Assembly: GCF_029502005.1 (NCBI RefSeq)
Contig: NZ_JAMQOT010000006.1
Location: 1 to 64,000, forward strand
Direction of reading: 5' to 3'
Length of the DNA stretch: 64,000 bases
Source: Natrinema salsiterrestre
GTDB taxonomy: Archaea > Halobacteriota > Halobacteria > Halobacteriales > Natrialbaceae
In this document: one piece after another, positions 1-9,036 of the stretch
Layout: each line of letters begins with the position of its first letter
Position numbering within the stretch: the stretch's first letter is position 1
The notes under the pieces: generated by a model
What the model saw: only the letters and a program-made list of their open reading frames with translations
What the model was told of the DNA's origin: nothing
The model's database searches: none
Made by a program: the position numbers and the translations under genes

Positions 1-120
1 GATCCATAGGGCAGTTTGGCCACGTGTTACTGAGCTATCTGCTACGAGTCTAAACTCGTGCAACTAGCATGGCTAAATCGGACTCCAATAGCAATGACCT
101 CCGGCAGGATCAACCGGAAT
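1..120 (-). rRNA. 16S rRNA, 5' end (partial)
   Basis: The reverse complement of this stretch begins ATTCCGGTTGATCCTGCCGG, the conserved 5' end of archaeal 16S rRNA, and continues with typical haloarchaeal 16S sequence up to the window edge. Transcription runs leftward out of the window, so only about 120 nucleotides of the gene are present. Its leader and promoters occupy the next several hundred bases. Confidence 0.97.
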
Positions 121-403
121 GCTATATGTACTCCCCGTGAGGGGAGGGTCTGTTGGCGGTGAATGTTCGTACACACTCACACATAATGGTCCACGTTCGA
201 TGACGCGATGATCGCCGACCGATCGGGCGTCACCGAACTACCAAGGCTAACATCAGATCCCATCTGTACGGCGGACCGCAGGGGTGGAATCCTCATCTCT
301 TGCGGATATAGTCCTACGCCGTCAGGGGTACAAAACCCCTTCGGGTTCGACCTATCCGAGATGACGGGACGAGTTGAACGTCCCGCCGATCACACGTTCT
401 TCG
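121..403 (-). other. Pre-16S leader of the rRNA operon
   Basis: This spacer lies between the 16S 5' end and the nearest promoter and has no credible gene. Two perfect hairpins are visible: 365-371 with 379-385 (CGGGACG/CGTCCCG) and 324-329 with 335-340 (AGGGGT/ACCCCT). A bulge-helix-bulge processing stem would be expected here, but its partner 3' of 16S is outside the window, so it cannot be verified. Confidence 0.75.
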
Positions 404-447
404 TGTTCACATCCGAATGCCCTCGTACATATAAGGGCGTCGGATCG
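404..447 (-). promoter_or_regulatory. rRNA promoter, copy nearest 16S
   Basis: On the minus strand this copy reads CGATCCGACGCCC, then TTATATG, then GGGCATTCGG about 20 bases further on. The same three blocks recur in the next three copies. The layout of upstream box, TATA box and G-rich start region fits haloarchaeal rRNA promoters, which are typically multiple. Confidence 0.85.
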
Positions 448-484
448 CCACCACGCCGAAAACCGCATCCGGCGAGGTGGTGTA

Positions 485-528
485 CGATCACAACTGAACG
501 CCCAAGCACGTATAAGGGCTCCGGATCG
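485..528 (-). promoter_or_regulatory. rRNA promoter, second copy
   Basis: The minus strand carries CGATCCGGAGCCC, the TATA box CTTATACG, then GGGCGTTCAG. It is a diverged copy of the unit 82 bases nearer to 16S, with the same internal spacing. Confidence 0.8.
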
Positions 529-557
529 TCGAAGCCGGTATCACCGGCCACGAACAC

Positions 558-600
558 ATCCATAGTGGAGCCCTCGTACTCGTATAAGGCCGTCGGAACG
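558..600 (-). promoter_or_regulatory. rRNA promoter, third copy
   Basis: The minus strand carries CGTTCCGACGG, CCTTATACG and a downstream GAGGGCTCC. The start region is the most diverged of the four copies, but the upstream box and TATA box are retained. Confidence 0.75.
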
Positions 601-693
601 AACCGACGGAACGTTCGAGGGTGGATATGATGCCTCCCTCCGCGCCGGGTTGCGGCCGGAGGGAACGTGGCGGTGTGCGCCACGTCGTTCGCA

Positions 694-740
694 TTACAAT
701 CGAATGCCCGGTTCACATATAAGGCCGTCGGACCAGATCG
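694..740 (-). promoter_or_regulatory. rRNA promoter, distal (fourth) copy
   Basis: The minus strand carries GTCCGACGG, CCTTATATG and GGGCATTCGATTG, nearly identical to the copy nearest 16S but almost 600 bases upstream of the mature 16S end. From here to about 1018 I see no gene and no further promoter copy. Confidence 0.8.
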
Positions 741-1018
741 GTATCGAAACCCGGTACCATGGCACGTTTTTCCACGAGAATGTGGCGAGGATGACGGTAA
801 TAAATGTAACAGCTCCTCGAGCTCGTCGAGACGTCGAAGTGAAAATGTCACGCGGGCGGAGGTCGGCCGGTCATCCCGCCCTTGTAGGGAGTCGGACCGA
901 ATGATACCCGCGTGCTCGCACTCGAGCGTGTACGCGCAAGAAGCCTTCGTATCGCGGGTCGGTACGGCGGGGGATGCATCGATGCCGATAAACCACGTGC
1001 GTCGTAAGAGGGAGACGA

Positions 1019-1396
1019 ATGGTCCGGGACCCGTTCGCTTCGGAGTCGACGCCGTCCGCAGAGGAGATCTGCTCTGCGCTGGACGATCCCGACTGTCGTG
1101 AGATAATTCGGACTCTCGAGGAGCCACTGACGGCCTCGGAGCTATCGAAGCGGTGTGAGATCCCGCAGTCGACGCTGTACCGGAAACTCGAGGTGTTGAC
1201 CGAGTCGACGCTGCTCGAGGAATCGACCGAGATTCGACAGGACGGGCATCACGCGAGCAAGTATTCGATCGCGTTCGACGAAATCACGCTCGGACTGGAC
1301 GAGAATCGAGAGCTCGCGGTCGAGATCGAGCGGCCGGCCCGAACTGCGGACGAACGGCTCGCGGAACTGTGGTCGGAGGTACGAAAGGAAACATGA
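1019..1396 (+). CDS. Winged-helix (ArsR-like) transcriptional regulator
   Basis: This is a 125-residue protein whose central part (about residues 15-75) is a winged helix: CREIIRTLEEPLTASEL, then the recognition-helix stretch PQSTLYRKLEVL, then a wing with EIRQDGHH. The C-terminal 35 residues form a charged helix that could dimerise. The stop codon overlaps the ATG of the following membrane-protein gene (ATGA), so the two are probably co-translated. Such regulator/membrane-protein pairs are common in haloarchaea. The regulated genes are not known; the pair itself or the adjacent rRNA region are possibilities I cannot test. Confidence 0.85.
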   Translation: MVRDPFASESTPSAEEICSALDDPDCREIIRTLEEPLTASELSKRCEIPQSTLYRKLEVLTESTLLEESTEIRQDGHHASKYSIAFDEITLGLDENRELAVEIERPARTADERLAELWSEVRKET

Positions 1397-1689
1397 ATCC
1401 GCTTCCAGCAGGCCCGACGGAGATGGCACTCGCTCTCGCAGTCGTCAAAACGCTCGTTCTCGTCGTCGGGGGCGTCATCACGTATTTCGCGTTCAAAGCG
1501 TACCGTCGGACGAGACAACCGGCACTGGGCTATCTCGCGCTCGGGTTCGGGCTCGTCACACTCGGGTTGGTGCTCGCCGGGATGCTCACCGAGGTGTTTC
1601 AGCTACACCTCGTGACCGGGATTTTGCTCGAGAGCCTGCTCGTCCTGGCCGGCTTCCTCGTGATCGCGTACTCGCTGTACGTGCAATAA
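1393..1689 (+). CDS. Small membrane protein paired with the upstream regulator
   Basis: The protein has 98 residues. The start was set at the ATG that overlaps the upstream stop codon; an earlier in-frame GTG/ATG-type start would lie inside the regulator gene. Three hydrophobic segments span most of the protein: about residues 9-30, 40-62 and 68-95. Between the first two is the basic stretch KAYRRTRQP, probably cytoplasmic. I recognise no enzymatic motif. It resembles the haloarchaeal DUF7521-type proteins that sit next to winged-helix genes, which is a recollection rather than a search result. It may serve as membrane partner of the regulator. Confidence 0.8.
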   Translation: MNPLPAGPTEMALALAVVKTLVLVVGGVITYFAFKAYRRTRQPALGYLALGFGLVTLGLVLAGMLTEVFQLHLVTGILLESLLVLAGFLVIAYSLYVQ

Positions 1690-1703
1690 ACAGAGAATAC
1701 GGA

Positions 1704-3170
1704 TTACCGGTTCAGCGTGTGAATCGCGTGCCCGAGTGCGTTTTCGGCGGCTTCCATGACGGACTCCGACAGCGTCGGGTGGGTGTGGACCGTCGCGGCG
1801 ACGTCCTCGAGCGTCGCTCCGAGTTCGATCGCGAGGCCGAGTTCGGCGATCAGCTCGGAGGCTTCGGGGCCGACGATGGAAGCGCCGAGGACGTAGCCGT
1901 CCGCCTCGTCGGCGACGATTTTGACGAAGCCGTCGGACTCGCCCGTCGTGAGCGCGCGGCCGCTGGCCCGGAACGGGAACTGTCCGACGACGGTCTCGAA
2001 GCCGGCCTCCTCGGCGTCGGATTCGGTCATGCCGACGGTGCCGATTTCAGGGTCGGTGAAGACGGCTGCGGGCATGGCCTGGTAGTCGATCGCCGCGGGT
2101 TCGCCGGCGATCACCTCGGCCGCGACCTGGCCCTCCGTGCTGCCCTTGTGAGCGAGCATCGGTTCGCCGGCGACGTCGCCGACGGCGTAGATGTGGTCGA
2201 CGTTCGTGCGCGCACGCGAGTCGGTGTCGATGAAGCCGCGGTCGTCGGTCTCGACGCCGGCGGCCTCGAGATCGAGCGTGTCGGAAACCGGTTGACGCCC
2301 GACAGCTACAAGTACCTTCTCGGCGTCGAGCTCGAGGCGTTCGTCTTCGACGGGTTCCGCACTTCCACCGTCGGCAGCGGCCCGATCCGCGGGTTCGGCG
2401 ACGACGCGGATACCCCCGTCGTCACGGTCGTGCCAGTTCGATGCCGTGTAGCCGAACTCGAAGTCGATCCCTAGATCGTTCGCCCGTTGCTTCACTGGGC
2501 GTTTGAGATCGTCGTCGTACCCGGGAAGGATCGAGTCGAGCATTTCGACGACGGTCACGTCGGTCCCGAGTTTGGCGTAGACGCCCGCGAGCTCCATCCC
2601 GATGTACCCCGCGCCGACGACGACGAGCGAGTCCGGAACCGACTCGAGTGCGAGCGCCCCTTTCGAGTCGAGGACGGGCTCGTCGGCGTACTCGAAGTTC
2701 GGGATCTGAATCGGGCGCGAGCCGGTCGCGATGACCGCGTGTTCGAACTCGAGCGTTTCCGAGCCCTGTCCGTCACCGCTGTGGGAGACGCGGGCGGTGT
2801 GGTCGTCCGCGAAGCGGGCCGTGCCCTCGAGGAGGTTGACCTGATTCGCCTTGCAGAGTTTCTCGACGCCGCCGGTGAGCTGGTCGACGACGCCGTCTTT
2901 CCAGTCCATCATTCCGGCGAGATCGATCGCCGGATCGGCGTGAATGCCCATCTCCTCGGCGGTAGCCGCCTCGTGTGCGACGTCGGTGGCGGTGATCAGT
3001 GCCTTCGAGGGAATACAGCCATAGTTCAGGCAGGTTCCGCCGTAGGCGTCTTTCTCGACGAGCGTGACGTCGAGATCGAGCTGGCCCGCGCGGATCGCGG
3101 CCACGTAGCCGGCGGGGCCTGCACCGATAACCAGTACGTCCGTGCCGGTGGTGACGTCTCCGACGACCAT
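1704..3170 (-). CDS. lpdA: Dihydrolipoyl dehydrogenase (E3)
   Basis: This 488-residue flavoprotein reoxidises dihydrolipoamide of the 2-oxoacid dehydrogenase complex with NAD+. Visible hallmarks are the N-terminal FAD dinucleotide fold GAGPAGYVAA, the redox disulphide GGTCLNYGCIPSK near residues 45-58, the NAD-binding motif VVGAGYIGMELAG in the middle, and the C-terminal dimer-interface motif HTHPTLSE with the catalytic His-Glu relationship. It is the last gene of the E1alpha-E1beta-E2-E3 cluster, about 60 bases after the E2 stop codon. Length and motifs are normal for the family. Confidence 0.97.
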   Translation of the reverse strand: MVVGDVTTGTDVLVIGAGPAGYVAAIRAGQLDLDVTLVEKDAYGGTCLNYGCIPSKALITATDVAHEAATAEEMGIHADPAIDLAGMMDWKDGVVDQLTGGVEKLCKANQVNLLEGTARFADDHTARVSHSGDGQGSETLEFEHAVIATGSRPIQIPNFEYADEPVLDSKGALALESVPDSLVVVGAGYIGMELAGVYAKLGTDVTVVEMLDSILPGYDDDLKRPVKQRANDLGIDFEFGYTASNWHDRDDGGIRVVAEPADRAAADGGSAEPVEDERLELDAEKVLVAVGRQPVSDTLDLEAAGVETDDRGFIDTDSRARTNVDHIYAVGDVAGEPMLAHKGSTEGQVAAEVIAGEPAAIDYQAMPAAVFTDPEIGTVGMTESDAEEAGFETVVGQFPFRASGRALTTGESDGFVKIVADEADGYVLGASIVGPEASELIAELGLAIELGATLEDVAATVHTHPTLSESVMEAAENALGHAIHTLNR

Positions 3171-3232
3171 CAGTCATCCACCTCAATCGTGTGTAATAGT
3201 GTTGCGCTCATGTTCGGTAGCTTCTTGTTCGA

Positions 3233-4891
3233 TCACTCGAGCAATAGGAGGCTCGGGTTCTCGAGGTACTCCATGACAGTGTTCGTAAACTGCGCACCGA
3301 CGGCGCCGTCGATCAGCCGGTGGTCGAACGACAGAGAGAGCGTCATCACGGACCGCGGTTCGATCGACTCGGTCCCGTCGTCGTCGGTTACGACGCGCGG
3401 TTTGCGCTTTATCTCGCCGATCGCGAGGATCCCCGCTTCGGGGTAGTTGATGATCGGCGTCGCATACTCGCCGCCGATGCCGCCGACGTTGGTGATCGTG
3501 AACGTCGATCCCTGCAGTTCGCCGGGACTGATCGTTCGGTCGCGGGCCTTCTGGACGACCTCGTTCATCTCCGAGGAGAGCTGCAACAGTCCCTTCCGAT
3601 CGGCGTCCTCGACCACCGGGACCATCAGTCCGACGTCGGTCGCGGTCGCGACGCCGATGTTGTAGTAATCGCGGTAGACGATCTCGTCGTGTTCCTCGTC
3701 GATGACCGCGTTCATCTCGGGGAATTCCTTCAGCGCCGCGACGACGGCTTTCATGATGAACGGCATGTAGGTCAGCCGGATCCCGCGCTCCTCGGCGCGC
3801 GGTTTGAGGTCGTCGCGGGCGTCGACGAGTGCCGTCACGTCGACCTCGTCGTGGTGGGTGACGTGTGGGGCGCTGTACTTCGACTCGACCATCGCCTCGG
3901 CGATGCGCTTGCGGACGCCCCGGAACGGCTCCCGGCGTTCGCGTTCGCCCTCGGCGAACTCCGTTCCCTTCGTTCCGACCTGCTCGCCGGCTTCGGCCGC
4001 CTCCCTGTCCGCTTCCTGCGCCCGTCGCTGCACCTCGGCGTACTCCCGGACCGCGTCGGGCGTGACGAACGCCTCGCCGTCGCGCTCCTCGGTGGCCGGG
4101 ACTGCGTCGATATCGACGCCTTCCTCCTCGGCGAGTCGCCGGGTGGCTGGCGCGGCGAGCGTCCTGTCGCGGTCTGCGGAATCGACCCGTGCCGGTGGCT
4201 CGGACGTCGATTCGCTCGGACTCGAGCCCTCGACTTGCGCTGACGGTTCGTCTCCACCAGCGCTCGTCTCGCTCGAGCCGTCGGCTCTCGACGGCACGGA
4301 TTCGGCCGCCGGTTCCGTCTCAGCGGAGGGCTGGGCCTGCGCGCCGGCGGCGGCTCCGCCGCTCGCGACCGCCTGCACGTCGGCCGCGGTGATCCGGCCG
4401 CCGGGGCCGCTGCCCTCGATACTCGAGAGGTCGATCCCCTCCTCGCGCGCCATCCGTCGCACGCGCGGGGGCGCGAAGATCCGACCCTCGGGCGCCTCGA
4501 CCTCGTCAGCCTCGGCACCGGTCGCACCGGGACTGCCGGCGGGTTCGCCATCCCCGTCTCCGGTCTCGGTCGCCGTTTCGGACGCATCGACGCCGTCGGG
4601 CTCGCTCGCCCGCTCCCCCGTTTCGTCGGGCGTCGGTTCCTCGTCCGCTTCGCCTTCCACGTTGAACGAGATGATCACCGTCCCGACCGGGACCATCTCG
4701 CCCTCCTCGACGTGCAGTTCGCGGACCGTCCCGTCGACCGGTGCAGGGACCTCCACGAGCGCCTTGTCCGTCTCAACCTCCGCGACCGGCTGGTCCTCGG
4801 AGACCGTCTCGCCTTCCTCGACCAGCCACGAGACCAGCTCGCCCTCAGCGACCCCTTCACCGACGTCCGGTAGTTCGAACTCTCGGACCAT
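3233..4891 (-). CDS. 2-oxoacid dehydrogenase E2 (dihydrolipoyl acyltransferase) with two subunit-binding domains
   Basis: This is a 552-residue protein starting at the ATG one base after the E1beta stop codon; the open frame extends further upstream but the preceding residues are nonsense. The N-terminal lipoyl domain has its lysine in ETDKALVE (about residue 42). An acidic linker follows, then a peripheral subunit-binding domain (APPRVRRMAREEGIDL, GRITAADV). After a second linker comes what looks like another such domain (APATRRLAEEEGVDI, ending FVTPDAVREY). The C-terminal catalytic core carries the active-site motif DHRLIDGA. The lipoyl-lysine shuttles acyl groups to CoA. The physiological 2-oxoacid of haloarchaeal complexes has been uncertain because these organisms oxidise pyruvate mainly by a ferredoxin enzyme. 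Confidence 0.95.
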   Translation of the reverse strand: MVREFELPDVGEGVAEGELVSWLVEEGETVSEDQPVAEVETDKALVEVPAPVDGTVRELHVEEGEMVPVGTVIISFNVEGEADEEPTPDETGERASEPDGVDASETATETGDGDGEPAGSPGATGAEADEVEAPEGRIFAPPRVRRMAREEGIDLSSIEGSGPGGRITAADVQAVASGGAAAGAQAQPSAETEPAAESVPSRADGSSETSAGGDEPSAQVEGSSPSESTSEPPARVDSADRDRTLAAPATRRLAEEEGVDIDAVPATEERDGEAFVTPDAVREYAEVQRRAQEADREAAEAGEQVGTKGTEFAEGERERREPFRGVRKRIAEAMVESKYSAPHVTHHDEVDVTALVDARDDLKPRAEERGIRLTYMPFIMKAVVAALKEFPEMNAVIDEEHDEIVYRDYYNIGVATATDVGLMVPVVEDADRKGLLQLSSEMNEVVQKARDRTISPGELQGSTFTITNVGGIGGEYATPIINYPEAGILAIGEIKRKPRVVTDDDGTESIEPRSVMTLSLSFDHRLIDGAVGAQFTNTVMEYLENPSLLLLE

Positions 4892-4892
4892 G

Positions 4893-5885
4893 TTAGAACT
4901 CCACGGCGTCTCGAATCCCGTCCTCGATGCGCGCCGGCTCGGGCAGGTAGTAGTCCTCGAGCGCGTACAGCGGGAACGGCGTGTCGAAGCCCGTGATGCG
5001 CTCGACCGGCGCTTCCTGGTACAGGAGCGCTTCCTCCTGGATGGTGGCGGCGATTTCGGCACCGAGACCGCCCGTCTTGGGTGCCTCGTGGACGACCGCC
5101 GCGCGGCCGGTCTTCTTGAACGATTCGACGATCGTCTCCTCGTCGAGCGGCGACACCGTTCGCAGATCGACGACCTCGACGTCGATCTCGCCCGCGAGGT
5201 TCTCCGCCGCCTCGAGCGTCGGCCGGGTCATCGCGCCCCACGTGAAGACCGAAATGTCGCTCCCCTCGCGGCGGACGGCCGCCTCGCCGATCGGTACCTC
5301 GTAGGATTCGTCCGGCACTTCCTCGCGGAAGGCCCGATAGATGAGCTTCGGCTCGAGGAAGATCACCGGGTCCGGACTCCGAATGGCGCTGGCCAGCAGC
5401 CCCTTGGTGTCGTAGGGGGTCGAGGGGATGACGACCTTGAGTCCGGGCTGGTGGACGAACATCGCCTCCGTCGACTCGGAGTGGTGTTCCGGCGCGCGGA
5501 TCCCGCCGCCGTAGGGGGCCCGGATGACCATCGGACACGTGTATCGGCCGCGGGAGCGCGTTCGCAGGCGCGCCGCGTGCGAGACGATCTGATCGAACGC
5601 GGGGTAGATGAAGCCCAGGAACTGCATCTCGGGCACCGGCCGCATGCCGTAGGCGGCCATCCCGATCGCCGTTCCGACGATACCGGACTCCGCGAGCGGC
5701 GTGTCGATGACGCGATCCCCGCCGAACTCGTCGTAGAGCCCTTCGGTCGCGCGGAAGACGCCGCCGTTCTTGCCGACGTCTTCGCCCATGACGACGACGT
5801 CGTCGTCGCGTTCCATCTCCGTGTGCAATCCGTCCCGCACCGCCTGTACCAGCGTGAGGTTCTCTGATCCTGATTCTGCAGCCAT
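4893..5885 (-). CDS. 2-oxoacid dehydrogenase E1 beta subunit
   Basis: At 330 residues it has the transketolase-like pyrimidine fold near the N-terminus (VVVMGEDVGKNGGVFRAT, with the Glu expected to activate thiamine diphosphate) and a C-terminal domain with EDGIRDAV. It pairs with the alpha subunit encoded immediately upstream, one base apart, to decarboxylate a 2-oxoacid and reduce-acylate the E2 lipoyl group. Length and motifs are those of PDHB/BCKDHB relatives. Substrate (pyruvate or branched-chain) cannot be read from the sequence. Confidence 0.96.
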   Translation of the reverse strand: MAAESGSENLTLVQAVRDGLHTEMERDDDVVVMGEDVGKNGGVFRATEGLYDEFGGDRVIDTPLAESGIVGTAIGMAAYGMRPVPEMQFLGFIYPAFDQIVSHAARLRTRSRGRYTCPMVIRAPYGGGIRAPEHHSESTEAMFVHQPGLKVVIPSTPYDTKGLLASAIRSPDPVIFLEPKLIYRAFREEVPDESYEVPIGEAAVRREGSDISVFTWGAMTRPTLEAAENLAGEIDVEVVDLRTVSPLDEETIVESFKKTGRAAVVHEAPKTGGLGAEIAATIQEEALLYQEAPVERITGFDTPFPLYALEDYYLPEPARIEDGIRDAVEF

Positions 5886-5886
5886 G

Positions 5887-6996
5887 TTATCCCTCCAGTA
5901 ACGCGTCGTCGCCGTAATCCTCCCGGATCGATTCGAAGTACTCGAGCTGTCGCCGTAACCGTTTGGGCATCCCCTCGTACACGTGTGCGAAGATTTCCTC
6001 GGGATCGGGGCGTTCGACCGATTCGGCCGAATCGACGGCGTCGGCGACCGTCTCCTCGATCCGGGATTCGATCGCGTCGATTCGCTCCTCGTAGAGGATC
6101 CCGTTCGACCGCAGATACGTCTCGAGGCGCGGGATCGGGTCCTTCTGTTTCCAGCGTTCGACCTCCTCGTCGTCCCGGTAGACGGACGGATCGTCGGCAG
6201 TGGTGTGAGCCCCGAACCGGTACTGGACCGCCTCGATCAGCGTCGGCCGCAGTTCGTCTTCGTCGGGGTCTTTCGCCTTCTCGACCGCCTCCCTGGTGAC
6301 TTTGTACACCGCCAGCGGGTCCATGCCGTCGACCTGGACGCCCTCGAACCCGTAGGCGGTGGCCTTCTGGGCGAGGGTCGCACTGGCCGTCTGCCGCTCG
6401 CGGGGCACCGAGATGGCCCACTGGTTGTTGTTACAGAAGAAGACGTTCGGGGTGTCGAAGACGCCCGCGAAGTTCAGGCCCTCGTGGAAGTCACCCTCGG
6501 AGGTCGCGCCGTCGCCGAAGTAACAGATGAAGGCCTTCTCCTCGTCGCGGAGTTTCGATGCCCAGGCCGCCCCGGTCGCGTGGGGGATCTGCGTCGCGAT
6601 GGGAACGGCGACCGAGAAGATGTTGACGTCCTCGGGCACGTAGTTGCCCTGTTCGTGGCCCATCCAGTATAAGAGGGTTCGCTCGAGCGAGAGCCCGCGA
6701 ACCAGCCCGACGCCGTGTTCGCGGTAACTCGGGAAGACCCAGTCGTCTTCCGCGAGCGCGTGGGCGCTGCCGACCTGTGCGCCCTCCTGGCCGGACAGCG
6801 GCGGATAGGTACCCATCCGCCCCTGCCGCTGGAGGCTGACGGCTCGCTCGTCGAACCGGCGCACGAGCCGCATCTGTTCGTACATCTCGACGAGCCGGTC
6901 TTCGGAGAGGTCCGGCACGTCGGCACCCTCTCGGACCCGACCCGCCTCGTCGAGCACCTGTACTCGTTCCTGGGGATCGCGCTGTAGCGTACTCAC
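5887..6996 (-). CDS. 2-oxoacid dehydrogenase E1 alpha subunit
   Basis: The thiamine-diphosphate motif is complete: [17 protein letters not shown] through [10 protein letters not shown], around residues 170-205. Further features are the [17 protein letters not shown] segment and the phosphorylation-loop-like [15 protein letters not shown] set the start at GTG 6996 (369 residues, VSTLQRDPQ), which matches the usual haloarchaeal N-terminus. A TTG at 7086 would add 30 residues of non-homologous sequence. It heads the operon with E1beta one base downstream. The 270 bases upstream, to the lipoate synthase stop codon, carry AT-rich stretches and presumably the operon promoter. Confidence 0.95.
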   Translation of the reverse strand: MSTLQRDPQERVQVLDEAGRVREGADVPDLSEDRLVEMYEQMRLVRRFDERAVSLQRQGRMGTYPPLSGQEGAQVGSAHALAEDDWVFPSYREHGVGLVRGLSLERTLLYWMGHEQGNYVPEDVNIFSVAVPIATQIPHATGAAWASKLRDEEKAFICYFGDGATSEGDFHEGLNFAGVFDTPNVFFCNNNQWAISVPRERQTASATLAQKATAYGFEGVQVDGMDPLAVYKVTREAVEKAKDPDEDELRPTLIEAVQYRFGAHTTADDPSVYRDDEEVERWKQKDPIPRLETYLRSNGILYEERIDAIESRIEETVADAVDSAESVERPDPEEIFAHVYEGMPKRLRRQLEYFESIREDYGDDALLEG

Positions 6997-7266
6997 GGGA
7001 AGACCCACCTGTACATACTCGGGGTAACTATCGCTCAGGGTAAAGGAGTTTCCCAAATAGTTTACTATCAATGAGATTCTTGCCAATCAGTCGCAGAACT
7101 ACTATGCGACGGTAGACGGTTTTGGGTAGAAGTGTGTCGAAATGGTTGTTTCTTCGCATTCGTCGAATATCACGCTCCGTGCGAAGGAGCGATTGGACGA
7201 AAGTGGAATTCTCTTGTAATATATCGACGGTCGAGAAGAGACGGACCGAGGAGGGGCACCGCCCGG

Positions 7267-8229
7267 TCAGGATTCGGTCTGTCGGGGCTGCGTTCGACGC
7301 GCGTCGGCTCTCGCCTCTGTAACGCTCTTCCCCTCCCGAAGGACCGCATCGACGAATAACTCGCCGGCTTTGTACGACGAACGCACCATCGGCCCGCTGG
7401 CACAGTAGAGGAACCCTAACTCCTCCTCGGCGACCCGACGCCACGTCTCGTACTTGTCCGGCGGGTCGTAGCGCTGTACCTCGAGGTGATCCCGCGACGG
7501 CCGCAGGTACTGCCCGAGCGTGACGATGTCGACGCCGCGCTCGCGGCAGTCGGCCAGCGTCTGGTAGACCTCGTGGTCGTACTCGCCGTGACCGAGCATG
7601 ACCGAGGTCTTGGTGTAAATGTCGCTTTCGCGGTCGACCTGTTCGAGCACCGAGAGGGACTGGTCGTAGCCGGCGCGGCGGTCCCGAACGGGGAATTGAA
7701 GCCGTTCGACGGTCTCGACGTTGTGGGCGATCACGTCCGGATCGGCGTCGACGATCTTCCGGACGAGTCGTTCCTCGCCCTGAAAGTCGGGGATGAGGAC
7801 CTCGACGAGAATGCCCGGATGTCTGTCCTTGATTTCGCGAATCGTTTCCGCGAAGTGGCTCGCGCCCTGGTCGGGCAGGTCGTCCCGATCGACGCTCGTC
7901 AGGACGACGTAATCGAGCCCGATCTCGGCGACTGCGTCGGCGACGTTCGCCGGCTCGTCGGGATCGAGCGGCTCCATGCCACCGGTCTGGACGTCACAGA
8001 AGTTGCAGGCTCGGGAGCAGCGATCGCCCATCAGCATGAACGTGGCCGTGCCGCCGTCGCCGTTGCCCGTGCCGGCACCGCCGGACCAGCACTCCCCCAG
8101 ATTCGGGCAGTTGGCCTCTTCGCAGACGGTGTGCAGGTTCCGATCGCGCAGCGTCTCGCGGATGTCGGTGAACTCCTGGCCCGACGGCGGCCGCATCTTC
8201 AGCCAGTCGGGCTTGCGCGCGCGGCTCAT
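7267..8229 (-). CDS. lipA: Lipoyl synthase
   Basis: This is a 320-residue radical-SAM enzyme that inserts two sulphurs into protein-bound octanoate to make lipoyl groups. Both iron-sulphur clusters are visible: the auxiliary motif C-E-E-A-N-C-P-N-L-G-E-C near residue 35 and the radical-SAM motif CSRACNFC near residue 75. The short segment between them is unusually Gly-rich (GAGTGNGDGG). The protein lies just upstream of the dehydrogenase operon on the same strand, so the lipoyl cofactor and the E2 that carries it are encoded together. Confidence 0.96.
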   Translation of the reverse strand: MSRARKPDWLKMRPPSGQEFTDIRETLRDRNLHTVCEEANCPNLGECWSGGAGTGNGDGGTATFMLMGDRCSRACNFCDVQTGGMEPLDPDEPANVADAVAEIGLDYVVLTSVDRDDLPDQGASHFAETIREIKDRHPGILVEVLIPDFQGEERLVRKIVDADPDVIAHNVETVERLQFPVRDRRAGYDQSLSVLEQVDRESDIYTKTSVMLGHGEYDHEVYQTLADCRERGVDIVTLGQYLRPSRDHLEVQRYDPPDKYETWRRVAEEELGFLYCASGPMVRSSYKAGELFVDAVLREGKSVTEARADARRTQPRQTES

Positions 8230-8392
8230 ATCTCCTCATCGGGCCGCGCAGTCAAAAACCGTGGTGGTCATCGGTCCGTCTCGCAGTTGGAACGGGGACG
8301 GCCCACCGGAACGGCTGAAAGAAGGCGTCACGACGGGTAACCGGCCCATTCCCCCGATAGCTTTACGGACGGGAACGGAATAGGCTGGGCCG

Positions 8393-8908
8393 ATGGCCCT
8401 CGGCTCGACGCCCGACTGGTTTCACAGCAGCGACGACGAGGACGTCGTCTGGGAGAGCCGTCCCCACCCGGTTACGATGGGGGGTGGCCTACCGATCGGG
8501 GTGGGACTCGCGCTCGCCGGCTTCATCGTCGCCGGCTGGAGCGGGACGGACGGCGTCGGCCCGCTGACGATCGTCGGCGTCCTCATGACGGTCGCCGGCG
8601 GGATCCTCGCGTTCGCGCGCTATCTCGTCTGGACGAACACCCGCTACGTCATCACTACCTCGGAGCTCTACAAGAAACGGGGCATCGTCTCGAGGAACGT
8701 CACCCAGTTTCGCCTCGAGCGCGTCCAGAACATCAGCCTGTCCCAGTCCGGGATCGGCCGCCTGCTGGGCTACGGCGATCTGACCGTCTACACCGCCGGG
8801 TCGGGCGATCCCGAACTGGTCTTCCAGCGCGTTCCCCAGCCGGACCGGGCCAGCAGCCGACTCAGCGACCAGCTCGAGAGCGTCGCGACCGACGAGAGGG
8901 CCGTCTAG
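8393..8908 (+). CDS. PH-domain (YdbT-like) membrane protein
   Basis: The protein has 171 residues. Two transmembrane helices lie at about residues 28-47 and 53-75. The region after them, beginning WTNTRYVITTSELYKKRGIVSRNV and continuing to LLGYGDLTVYTAG, is the signature of the bacterial PH domain family (DUF304/bPH2). These proteins are membrane-anchored with unknown ligands. The gene is divergent from lipoyl synthase across a 160-base gap. Confidence 0.88.
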   Translation: MALGSTPDWFHSSDDEDVVWESRPHPVTMGGGLPIGVGLALAGFIVAGWSGTDGVGPLTIVGVLMTVAGGILAFARYLVWTNTRYVITTSELYKKRGIVSRNVTQFRLERVQNISLSQSGIGRLLGYGDLTVYTAGSGDPELVFQRVPQPDRASSRLSDQLESVATDERAV

Positions 8909-9036
8909 CGTTCAATCCCGAAATCGGTACCTCACCCCGTCGAGCAGACTATTCGGGGACGAATCGATTCCCGAACGGATTACTCGGGGTTAAACCACAA
9001 GACCCATTATATCAACACACTTCTAGATTCTCTACA

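Noticed and set aside
426-740. Repeated ATAAGG-containing units as a CRISPR array
   Set aside because: Spacing is irregular (73-135 bases), the units diverge, and each is a TATA-type promoter facing the 16S gene. There are no cas genes.
6997-7086. TTG start giving a longer E1 alpha subunit
   Set aside because: The additional 30 residues do not match the family, and the GTG at 6996 gives the usual N-terminus.
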